A program made the translations under genes and the position numbers. Of a stretch of DNA of 5,610 bases, positions 1 to 4,977 are shown in pieces. Under the pieces are notes generated by a model. The model was not told where the DNA came from. It was given only the letters and a program-made list of their open reading frames with translations, and ran no database searches. How positions within the stretch are numbered: the stretch's first letter is position 1; every line of letters starts with the position of its first letter. Origin of the DNA: a bacterium MnTg04 (GTDB lineage Bacteria; Pseudomonadota; Gammaproteobacteria; Steroidobacterales; MnTg04); NCBI GenBank assembly GCA_008975185.1, contig BFAU01000239.1:1-5610 (forward strand), in the 5' to 3' direction.

Positions 1-409
1 GGTCTTTGGGTTCCCGGGGCCGTCGCGAATTGACGCGATAAACCAGGAATTCGGAAATATCGTCGTAAGAGGGGCCAAAGGCGACATCGCCGAGGCGCTC
101 CGCGGTGATGGTCAGGCCGGCGGCCGCGATATGGGCGCGACCGGATTTCACTCCCGGTATCAGCGACTGCAGTTCCTCATCGACATCGATCCTGAGCTCG
201 ACGCCCAGCTCCTCGGCGAACCGGCTGACCAGGTCGTATTCCGGCCCGATCGGGCCTTCGTGTCCGATGTAATAAGTCGTGGGACTGTTCCGGGTGATGA
301 CCCGCAGCTCACCGAGCGTCTTGATCTGTTCCACCAGTGACGGCGGCCCCGAGCAGGTGCCCAGGACCACGGCGACCAGCAGCGCGGTCACGACTCGCAA
401 AGGATCCAT
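1..409 (-). CDS. mltF: MltF-type membrane-bound lytic murein transglycosylase, N-terminal part (3' end outside window)
   Basis: The 136 visible residues show a short signal sequence (MDPLRVVTALLVAVVLGTC) followed by the start of a family-3 solute-binding-like domain. The stretch LRVITRNSPTTYY, then GPEYDLVSRFAEELGV, AAAGLTITAER and the FGPSYDDISEFLVYRV region match the layout of the regulatory N-terminal domain of MltF, as I remember E. coli and Pseudomonas MltF. The family cleaves peptidoglycan glycan strands non-hydrolytically, using a C-terminal SLT domain. That domain lies beyond the left edge, so catalytic competence cannot be judged here. Cys19 could be a lipidation site, but LGTC has Thr at -1, which is unusual for a lipobox, so a cleaved or membrane-anchored form is also possible. 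An in-frame ATG at 433 would add eight residues (MCNSAGER). I prefer 409 because it gives a normal signal peptide and has the purine-rich GGTGAGAGG just upstream, although that lies very close to the ATG. The gene follows fabB on the same strand after 123 nt and probably has its own promoter. Confidence 0.82.
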   Translation of the reverse strand, partial: MDPLRVVTALLVAVVLGTCSGPPSLVEQIKTLGELRVITRNSPTTYYIGHEGPIGPEYDLVSRFAEELGVELRIDVDEELQSLIPGVKSGRAHIAAAGLTITAERLGDVAFGPSYDDISEFLVYRVNSRRPREPKD

Positions 410-417
410 CCTCTCAC

Positions 418-439
418 CGGCGGAGTTGCACATCCGCCG
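418..439 (-). promoter_or_regulatory. Hairpin in the mltF leader
   Basis: CGGCGGA (418-424) and TCCGCCG (433-439) form a perfect 7-bp, mostly G:C stem with an 8-nt loop. It ends nine bases before the ATG at 409 and covers the alternative ATG at 433-431. No T-run follows it on the minus strand, so it is not an intrinsic terminator. If it forms in the mRNA it would hide the 433 start and leave the 409 start exposed. A regulatory role is inference. Confidence 0.4.
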
Positions 440-459
440 ATGTCAGTTTCATTAAGGCA

Positions 460-491
460 ATAATATCGTGTTTTGGGGTCTGCGGACTCAA
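460..491 (-). promoter_or_regulatory. Possible sigma70-type promoter for mltF
   Basis: On the minus strand a -35-like TTGAGT (491-486) is followed after 18 bp by GATATT (467-462). The overlapping TATTAT (465-460) matches the -10 consensus better but sits at 20 bp. Transcription would start around 453-456, giving a leader of roughly 45 nt before the ATG at 409. The match is modest, and the call rests mainly on its position in the 123-nt gap between fabB and mltF. The gap contains no convincing fabB terminator, so readthrough from fabAB is also possible. Confidence 0.3.
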
Positions 492-532
492 AAAAGAGGA
501 GTTTTTGCTGCAGCGCAATATATTTTCTGGTT

Positions 533-1744
533 TCAATAGCGCCGGAACACCAGGGAAGCATTGGTGCCGCCGAAACCGAAATTGTTGCTCATGACTGTAT
601 TCAGGCCGGCGTTGTCTTTGGTCTCCAGCAAAATGGGGAACCCTTCGGCTTTCGGGTCCAGTTCGAAAATATTGGCCGAGCCCGCCATGAAATCGTTCTC
701 CAGCATCAGCAGGCAATGGATTGCCTCCTGTACGCCCGCGGCGCCGAGCGAATGGCCACACAAGGATTTGCTCGAGCTCAGTGGCGGTATGTCTTCATCG
801 AACACCCTGGAGATGGCATCGAGCTCAGCGATATCCCCCACCGGCGTACTGGTGCCGTGGGTGTTGATGTAGTCGATCGGCGCGTCGACGGTGGCGATGG
901 CCTGCTGCATACAGCGCACCGCGCCATCGACGGATGGTGCGACCATGTTTTCGCCATCGGATGTCGCGCCATAGCCAACCAGCTCGGCATAAATTTTCGC
1001 ACCGCGAGCCTTCGCATGCTCCAGTTCTTCCAGGACCAGCATGCCGCCGCCCGCGGCGATCGCGAACCCGTCGCGCCCGGCGTCAAAGGCACGCGACGCC
1101 GTCGAGGCCGTATCGTTATACTTGGATGTCAAGGCGCCCATGGCATCGAACATCATCGCCAGGATCCAGTCTTCTTCCTCGCCGCCACCGGCAAAGATCA
1201 AGTCCTGTTTGTCCCACTGGATTTGTTCCATCGCAGCGCCGATGCAATGGGTGCTGGTCGCGCAGGCGGAAGTGATGGAATAATTGAGGCCGCGAATCCC
1301 GAAATGCGTGGCCAGGCACGCGGAAACGGTACTGCTCATGGTGCGTGGGACCAGGTACGGGCCTACGCGGCGCACGCCTTTTTCGCGCAGCTTGTCGGCG
1401 CCCCAGACCAGGTTGGCGCTCGATGCGCCGCCCGAACCGGCGATTATTCCGCTACGCGGATTCGAGACCTGGTCATCGGTCAGGCCCGCATCATCGATGG
1501 CGTTTTGCATGGAAACGTAGGCGTAAGCGGCGGCATCGCCCATAAAGCGACGAACCTTGCGATCGATGTGCTCGCTGAGGTCGATATCCACCGAACCGCA
1601 AACGCAGCTACGCAAACCCATTTCCTGGAATTTTTCATTGAAGCTGATGCCCGATTTTCCGTGGCGCAATGAATCAATGACGGTTTCCTTGGTATTTCCC
1701 AAACAGGAAACCAGACCCATACCCGTAACGACTACCCGACGCAT
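533..1744 (-). CDS. fabB: Beta-ketoacyl-ACP synthase I (KAS I)
   Basis: This 403-residue cytoplasmic thiolase-fold enzyme condenses malonyl-ACP with acyl-ACP. It is the enzyme that elongates the cis-unsaturated intermediate made by FabA. The length is close to E. coli FabB (406). The active site is intact: nucleophile Cys161 in TSACATSTH, His296 in NTHGTSTPVGD, and Lys326 and His331 in SSSKSLCGHSLGAAG. These correspond to Cys163, His298, Lys328 and His333 of the E. coli enzyme. The C-terminal glycine-rich loop FGFGGTNASL begins at 389. The N-terminus MRRVVVTGMGLVSCLG is typical, which fixes the start at 1744. The frame stays open 29 codons further upstream to 1831, but that extension lies inside fabA and has no family counterpart. 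The gene begins 10 nt after fabA in the same operon, with a well-spaced Shine-Dalgarno. Confidence 0.96.
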   Translation of the reverse strand: MRRVVVTGMGLVSCLGNTKETVIDSLRHGKSGISFNEKFQEMGLRSCVCGSVDIDLSEHIDRKVRRFMGDAAAYAYVSMQNAIDDAGLTDDQVSNPRSGIIAGSGGASSANLVWGADKLREKGVRRVGPYLVPRTMSSTVSACLATHFGIRGLNYSITSACATSTHCIGAAMEQIQWDKQDLIFAGGGEEEDWILAMMFDAMGALTSKYNDTASTASRAFDAGRDGFAIAAGGGMLVLEELEHAKARGAKIYAELVGYGATSDGENMVAPSVDGAVRCMQQAIATVDAPIDYINTHGTSTPVGDIAELDAISRVFDEDIPPLSSSKSLCGHSLGAAGVQEAIHCLLMLENDFMAGSANIFELDPKAEGFPILLETKDNAGLNTVMSNNFGFGGTNASLVFRRY

Positions 1745-1751
1745 ACGTTTG

Positions 1752-1757
1752 CCCTTA
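1752..1757 (-). promoter_or_regulatory. fabB ribosome binding site overlapping the fabA stop
   Basis: The minus strand reads TTTTAAGGGCAAACGTATG. TAAGGG contains both the fabA TAA stop (1757-1755) and the fabB Shine-Dalgarno core AAGGG, which lies 7 nt before the ATG at 1744. This arrangement fixes the fabB start and suggests that translation of fabB is tied to termination on fabA. Confidence 0.8.
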
Positions 1758-2282
1758 AAAATTATCGGTGGAAAGGAACAGCCCGACGCGTAGGTCGTCC
1801 GCCGTATAAATCGTTCGCCCATCCACGGCAACGGTACCGTCGGCGATAACCATGATTAATTTTCGAGTAATCACTCGCTTCATATTCAATGTGTAAGTCA
1901 CCTGTTTCGCCGTCGGCAGGACCTGGCCGCTGAATTTTACATTGCCCACGCCCAACGCTCTCCCCTTGCCCTTGCATCCTTTCCAGGTGAGAAAAAAACC
2001 ACACAACTGCCACAGCGCGTCCAGGCCCAGGCAACCAGGCATCACCGGGTCACCGACAAAGTGACAACCGAAAAACCACAGCTCCGGGTTGATATCCAGC
2101 TCTGCTTCGATAAATCCCTTGGTGTGGAGCCCGCCATCGTCGTTAATTTCAACGATGCGGTCAAACATCAGCATGTTGCCGGCCGGCAGTTTTCCCGCAT
2201 CGGGTCCGAACAAGCCTACACTGCCGCAGGTCTCCAGTTCATCCCGATTGTAGGAATTTTTCTTGTTTTCCAGATTGGCCAT
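1755..2282 (-). CDS. fabA: Bifunctional 3-hydroxydecanoyl-ACP dehydratase / trans-2-decenoyl-ACP isomerase
   Basis: This 175-residue cytoplasmic hot-dog-fold enzyme (E. coli FabA has 172) dehydrates 3-hydroxydecanoyl-ACP and isomerises the trans-2 product to cis-3-decenoyl-ACP. That is the branch point to unsaturated fatty acids. The signature WFFGCHFVGDPVMPGCLGLD carries the catalytic pair His74 and Asp88, with the same 14-residue spacing as His70/Asp84 of E. coli. The GKGRALGVG and KFSGQVLPTAKQVTY blocks and the C-terminal IYTADDLRVGLF are also characteristic. These features separate it from the FabZ-type dehydratases, which do not isomerise. The start at 2282 gives the expected length. Its nearest SD-like element, AGGA, is 13 nt away, so initiation is not strongly marked. 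It is followed 10 nt later by fabB, and the tRNA-Ser gene lies 40 nt upstream on the same strand. Confidence 0.96.
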   Translation of the reverse strand: MANLENKKNSYNRDELETCGSVGLFGPDAGKLPAGNMLMFDRIVEINDDGGLHTKGFIEAELDINPELWFFGCHFVGDPVMPGCLGLDALWQLCGFFLTWKGCKGKGRALGVGNVKFSGQVLPTAKQVTYTLNMKRVITRKLIMVIADGTVAVDGRTIYTADDLRVGLFLSTDNF

Positions 2283-2322
2283 GTAAAATTTTGATTCCTG
2301 CCTGGCGCAACGGGGCTTTTAT

Positions 2323-2412
2323 TGGCGGAGGGGGTGGGATTCGAACCCACGGTACGGCAAACCGTACACTTGATTTCGAGTCAAGCCCATTCGACCACTC
2401 TGGCACCCCTCC
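2323..2412 (-). tRNA. tRNA-Ser(CGA), CCA end encoded
   Basis: Read on the minus strand, the acceptor stem GGAGGGG pairs with CCCCTCC and is followed by discriminator G and an encoded CCA (2325-2323). The anticodon arm is CTTGA, loop CTCGAAA, TCAAG. This gives anticodon CGA, which reads the serine codon UCG. The long class II variable arm GTACGG/CCGTAC and the discriminator G are serine identity features. The T arm is GTGGG TTCGAAT CCCAC. All arms pair without mismatches that I can see, so the gene looks functional. It sits 40 nt upstream of fabA and 20 nt downstream of a terminator belonging to the preceding gene, which suggests it has its own promoter. Confidence 0.96.
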
Positions 2413-2428
2413 GAGGCGCGGTATTGTA
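2413..2428 (-). promoter_or_regulatory. Possible tRNA-Ser promoter (-10 and GC-rich discriminator)
   Basis: TACAAT (2428-2423 on the minus strand) matches the sigma70 -10 box at five of six positions and is followed by ACCGCGCC. Transcription would start near 2416, only a few bases before the mature tRNA at 2412. A GC-rich stretch between -10 and start is typical of stable-RNA promoters under stringent control (established for E. coli). No good -35 is visible, because the expected place is occupied by the terminator hairpin. Confidence 0.4.
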
Positions 2429-2432
2429 TATG

Positions 2433-2456
2433 AAAAAGGGACCCGAAGGTCCCTTT
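2433..2456 (-). terminator. Intrinsic terminator of the small membrane-protein gene
   Basis: A perfect 9-bp stem (AAAGGGACC 2435-2443 with GGTCCCTTT 2448-2456) closes a 4-nt loop. On the minus strand the loop reads TTCG, an exceptionally stable tetraloop, and the stem runs into TTTTTC. Orientation and position fit termination of the gene ending at 2501. The hairpin also insulates the tRNA gene 20 nt further on. On the plus strand there is a T-run only inside the stem, so plus-strand termination is less likely. Confidence 0.85.
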
Positions 2457-2460
2457 GGGT

Positions 2461-2480
2461 ATTCCCGGTTATTCGGGAAT
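2461..2480 (-). repeat. Hairpin in the 3' UTR of the small membrane-protein gene
   Basis: ATTCCCG (2461-2467) and CGGGAAT (2474-2480) form a perfect 7-bp stem with a 6-nt loop, placed 4 nt from the terminator hairpin. It lacks a T-run, so it is more likely an RNA-stability or processing element than a second terminator. Confidence 0.5.
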
Positions 2481-2481
2481 G

Positions 2482-2505
2482 AATAACGAACGAGGTTCGA
2501 TTATT
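2482..2505 (-). repeat. Hairpin overlapping the stop codon of the small gene
   Basis: AATAA-CGAAC (2482-2491) pairs with GTTCG-TTATT (2495-2499 and 2501-2505) across the 3-nt loop GAG, with one bulged A at 2500. The minus-strand TAA stop (2503-2501) lies in the stem. It is the first of three hairpins in a row in this 3' region. Confidence 0.4.
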
Positions 2506-2809
2506 CCATCACTTTTTCATAGATGCCGGTGCCGATCACGACCAGCGCGCCCGCATTTATTATGGTGCTGACATTGCCAAATATCGCAGTGATATATTCA
2601 CCCGCTGCAGGAATCGCGCCGAGCCCACCGCCGGCTACCGACAAGGCAACTACCGTCACGAGGTAGAGCGTCCTGCGTTCAGCTTCAACAAAGTAGCCAA
2701 TGCCGAGACCGAGAATGGCCATCAGCAAGCCCGCATATTCAAACTTCCAAAACGCAAAAACAACCGCTGCTGCTGTTGCGACCATACGAACAATTTTTGC
2801 TGGACCCAT
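2501..2809 (-). CDS. Small hypothetical membrane protein, about four TM segments
   Basis: I do not recognise this 102-residue protein. It is almost entirely hydrophobic. Likely membrane segments are residues 7-22, 25-41, 47-67 and 73-95, separated by the short charged turn EAERR (42-46) and a Gly/Ala/Pro-rich turn (GGGLGAIPAAGE, 60-71). The third and fourth segments are rich in Gly and Ala, which suggests tight helix packing. There are no cysteines or histidines and no enzyme motif. Support for a real gene is a clean Shine-Dalgarno (GGGAG, 2820-2816, 6 nt before the ATG), an intrinsic terminator just downstream, and membrane-protein composition throughout. It stands alone, between the tRNA gene and a long intergenic region, so the neighbours give no clue to its function. 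It could be a small inner-membrane protein of a lineage-specific family. Confidence 0.8.
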   Translation of the reverse strand: MGPAKIVRMVATAAAVVFAFWKFEYAGLLMAILGLGIGYFVEAERRTLYLVTVVALSVAGGGLGAIPAAGEYITAIFGNVSTIINAGALVVIGTGIYEKVME

Positions 2810-2904
2810 GTTTTTCTCCCTTATTGTTTTCCCGAGAATTATTTTTTTAACCGCCGAAGTTTAGTCTTTAAAGCAAATGGCAACAATAATAATGGCTGCT
2901 GTAT

Positions 2905-2969
2905 TGCAGCAAAAACCACATAAGACAAATGCAAACCATTTGTCTTACAAGGGAAAAAAGTTTGCTGCA
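2905..2969. repeat. Nested inverted repeats with a perfect 11-bp inner dyad
   Basis: The inner pair TAAGACAAATG (2921-2931) and CATTTGTCTTA (2937-2947) matches at all 11 positions around the 5-nt spacer CAAAC. An outer pair, TGCAGCAAA (2905-2913) and TTTGCTGCA (2961-2969), matches at all 9. The gaps between outer and inner arms are unequal (7 and 13 nt). The left outer arm also overlaps a small hairpin, GCTGC/GCAGC. No T-run follows the inner dyad on either strand, so it is not an intrinsic terminator. It could be an operator for a dimeric regulator, a structured RNA, or a relic of a small mobile repeat. The first is the simplest reading, given its place between divergent genes. Confidence 0.6.
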
Positions 2970-3110
2970 TTGCGATTAAGGCGATCCGCGGTATATCCTG
3001 CCTGTAGTCCAATACAAATCAATAATGCGCGCTTTATGTGGCGCAACAATGGACCGATGCAGTCCCGCCGCTGCCATCGTCCTGCTGATTTAGCCTCAAC
3101 CACCGCGGAA

Positions 3111-3119
3111 TGCTATCTT
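3111..3119 (+). promoter_or_regulatory. Possible extended -10 promoter for the TolB-like/TPR gene
   Basis: TGCTATCTT contains the TGn extension followed by a -10 hexamer that matches TATAAT at four of six positions. The -35 is poor, which is usual for extended -10 promoters. The start of transcription would fall near 3126, leaving only a few bases before the ATG at 3130. No Shine-Dalgarno is visible before that ATG, which is consistent with a nearly leaderless mRNA. The motif is short and could be chance. Confidence 0.3.
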
Positions 3120-3129
3120 TCGGCACGCC

Positions 3130-4974
3130 ATGGCTAATTTATTCACCGAGCTCAAACGCCGCAACGTATTCCGGGTGGCCGCGGCGTATGCGGCGATCGG
3201 CTGGTTGCTGGCCGAGATCGGCGGCTTGTTGTTTGCCACTTTCGAAGCGCCCGGCTGGGTGATGAAGGTCTATACGACGCTGATTATCCTGGGTTTCCCG
3301 CTGGCCTTGTTCCTGGCCTGGGCGTTCGAACTGACGCCCGAGGGCATCAAGCGCGAGCACGAAGTCGACCGCAGTGAGTCGATCGTCCATAAAACAGGGC
3401 AAAAACTGAACAACGTCATTATCGCGGCTATCGCCATTGCCGTTGCATTCCTGTTGTTCGACCGCTTTGGCGGGCAACAACCGGAGCGGTTCGTAGAATC
3501 TGCAAGCCGTGCGGCACAAACGAAGGACCAGACTGTATCCATCGCCGTCCTGCCGTTTGTCAACATGTCATCAGACCCCGAGCAGGAATATTTTTCCGAT
3601 GGGATCTCGGAAGAAATTCTGAATCAGCTGGTTCGCGTCGATGGCCTGTCCGTAGCCTCACGCACTTCGGCATTTTCCTTCAAAGGCCAGGGCCTGGGTC
3701 TCGATGAAATCGCCCGCGAACTGGGCGTGGATCACATACTCGAGGGATCGGTTCGCAAGGAGCGCGACAATATCCGCATTACCGCCCAGCTGATCGATGC
3801 CAGGACCGACCGCCACCTGTGGTCGGAAACCTATGACCGGAAACTGACGAGCATCTTCGCGATCCAGGATGAAATATCCGCCAGCATTGTTACTGCGCTG
3901 CGTGAAACGCTGGGCGTCGATATACAAGAAACCTCTTCGACCGTCGTACCAACCACCGACATGGACGCATACACTGCTTTCTTGAAAGCGCGCGAACTAT
4001 TTTTGTCACGCGACGCGATGGCGTTGCGCCAAAGCCTGGAAATTTATCAACAGGCGATCGACCGAGATTCCGATTTTGCAAGAGCTTGGGAAGGCCTTGC
4101 CGCGGTTTACGCGGTCCTTCCAGGCTATATAACGCCGGAAGGATATGAAGTGATCGATTTTGAAAAGAGTTACCGGCTGACCACGCAGGCGGCACGCAAG
4201 GCAATGGAACTGGATCCCACGCTATCCATGCCGCACGCTGTGTTGGGTATCATTTTCTCAGATGCCAATGACCATGAAACTGCCCTGCGGGAGCTTGACA
4301 CGGCGATCGAAATGGAACCGCGCGAATCCACTGCCTGGATGTGGCGAGGGATGAGGACGTCCATGTTGGGTTATCTCGAAGAGTCACTGAATTATTACAA
4401 GGAAGCATACCGCCTTGACCCGCTTACCGGCATAAACAGCGATCACCTGGGAGTCACGCTGATCGCTTTGCGAAGAAATGAGGAAGCCTATCCATATCTG
4501 GCCAATGCGCTGGACAAAGGTCGCTCAATGCACCAATTGCTATTCCTGCTAGATGTAGAGAATGGTGATTTCCTGAACGCGAGAATGATTGCGACGTACG
4601 TGTTCGGTGGTCAAGAGATGTTGCAATACTTTATGCCGATTTTCGAAGGTCCACATAGCGCCAGCGAACGTCAACATCTGGTTAACAGGTTTTTTGCGAA
4701 ATATGAATCGTTGGAGCCCAGGCCCCAGTTTGTCGATACTCGCCGCGACCCGATTCTACTCGCCGCAATGGGTGTTTTTGACCAGGCGACAAAATATTTC
4801 GTTAAGCAACCTGTTTGGAGAAACGCCGTCTGGAATCCGGTACTGGCTGAGTATCGTGCCTCAGAACAGTTCAAGGATTACGTTCGGCAAACAAAAATGG
4901 ACACCTACTGGCGCAAACACGGCTGGCCGGACTTTTGCCAGCCACTTCGCGACGACGATTTCGAGTGCGATTGA
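3130..4974 (+). CDS. Membrane-anchored TolB-N-like domain / TPR protein, first tandem copy
   Basis: The protein has 614 residues. A basic N-terminus (MANLFTELKRRNVFR) precedes two membrane segments (about 17-37 and 45-66), a charged loop with TPEGIKREHEVDRSESI (69-85), and a third segment (about 95-111). With the basic end inside, everything after 111 would be periplasmic. Residues 137-262 form a TolB N-terminal-like (COG5616-type) domain with SIAVLPFVNMSSDPEQEYF, SDGISEEIL, the IARELGVDHILEGSVRK region and ITAQLIDARTDRHLWSETYDR. TPR-like helix pairs follow at about 297-330, 347-379, 381-413 and 414-447, and perhaps one more. The tail YWRKHGWPDFCQPLRDDDFEC recurs in this family as I remember it, and its two cysteines could form a disulfide. 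Relatives are often labelled adenylate cyclase, but I see no cyclase catalytic domain, and no DNA-binding domain. A scaffold or sensor role is inference. No clear Shine-Dalgarno precedes the start; the same N-terminus in the next gene supports it. Confidence 0.9.
   Translation: MANLFTELKRRNVFRVAAAYAAIGWLLAEIGGLLFATFEAPGWVMKVYTTLIILGFPLALFLAWAFELTPEGIKREHEVDRSESIVHKTGQKLNNVIIAAIAIAVAFLLFDRFGGQQPERFVESASRAAQTKDQTVSIAVLPFVNMSSDPEQEYFSDGISEEILNQLVRVDGLSVASRTSAFSFKGQGLGLDEIARELGVDHILEGSVRKERDNIRITAQLIDARTDRHLWSETYDRKLTSIFAIQDEISASIVTALRETLGVDIQETSSTVVPTTDMDAYTAFLKARELFLSRDAMALRQSLEIYQQAIDRDSDFARAWEGLAAVYAVLPGYITPEGYEVIDFEKSYRLTTQAARKAMELDPTLSMPHAVLGIIFSDANDHETALRELDTAIEMEPRESTAWMWRGMRTSMLGYLEESLNYYKEAYRLDPLTGINSDHLGVTLIALRRNEEAYPYLANALDKGRSMHQLLFLLDVENGDFLNARMIATYVFGGQEMLQYFMPIFEGPHSASERQHLVNRFFAKYESLEPRPQFVDTRRDPILLAAMGVFDQATKYFVKQPVWRNAVWNPVLAEYRASEQFKDYVRQTKMDTYWRKHGWPDFCQPLRDDDFECD
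3541..3750 (+). repeat. Direct repeat, TolB-like block, copy 1
   Basis: This stretch aligns without gaps to 5401-5610, with 27 differences in 210 positions by my count (87% identical). The first 60 bases differ at only four. It encodes the SIAVLPF to HILEGS part of the first paralogue. Most differences are in third codon positions, and 65 of 70 encoded residues are the same. Confidence 0.85.
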
Positions 4975-4977
4975 TTA

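Larger units (their letters stand above)
2810..3129. other. Intergenic region between divergent genes
   Basis: This 320-nt stretch lies between the minus-strand small membrane-protein gene and the plus-strand TolB-like gene, so it should hold both promoters. The half near the minus gene is AT-rich. It contains GCTGC/GCAGC (2895-2899/2906-2910), the nested inverted repeats described separately, and a weak plus-strand promoter candidate TTGCGA (2970-2975), 16 bp, TATATC (2992-2997). An 86-codon plus-strand open frame covers 2877-3137, but it has no domain, no convincing RBS and overlaps the next start, so I do not call it. I see no tRNA or mobile element here. Confidence 0.7.

Noticed and set aside
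131..340. 69-codon plus-strand open frame
   Set aside because: It is antisense to the mltF N-terminal domain and has no features of its own.
486..505. ACTC/AGT pairing around an A-run as a fabB terminator
   Set aside because: The stem is only about four base pairs, or purely A:T in the other register, and no proper T-run follows it, so it is too weak to call.
473..1672. Open frame of 399 codons on the plus strand opposite fabB
   Set aside because: It is fully antisense to fabB, whose complete active site proves that frame. The translation has no recognisable domain and is the usual by-product of GC-rich codon use.
1745..1831. 29-codon N-terminal extension of fabB
   Set aside because: It lies within fabA, family members start at the MRRVVVTG position, and the Shine-Dalgarno is correctly placed for 1744.
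2291..2482. 63-codon plus-strand open frame containing GGGGGIRTHGT and FDHSGTPP
   Set aside because: It is the antisense translation of the tRNA-Ser gene plus flanks. This is a well-known false protein in databases.
2877..3137. 86-codon plus-strand open frame
   Set aside because: It runs across the inverted repeats, has no family resemblance or convincing RBS, and overlaps the start of the TolB-like gene in another frame.
3130..4974. Reading this gene as an adenylate cyclase, as relatives are often labelled
   Set aside because: No class III cyclase catalytic domain or its metal-binding residues can be seen. Only TM segments, a TolB-N-like domain and TPRs are present.
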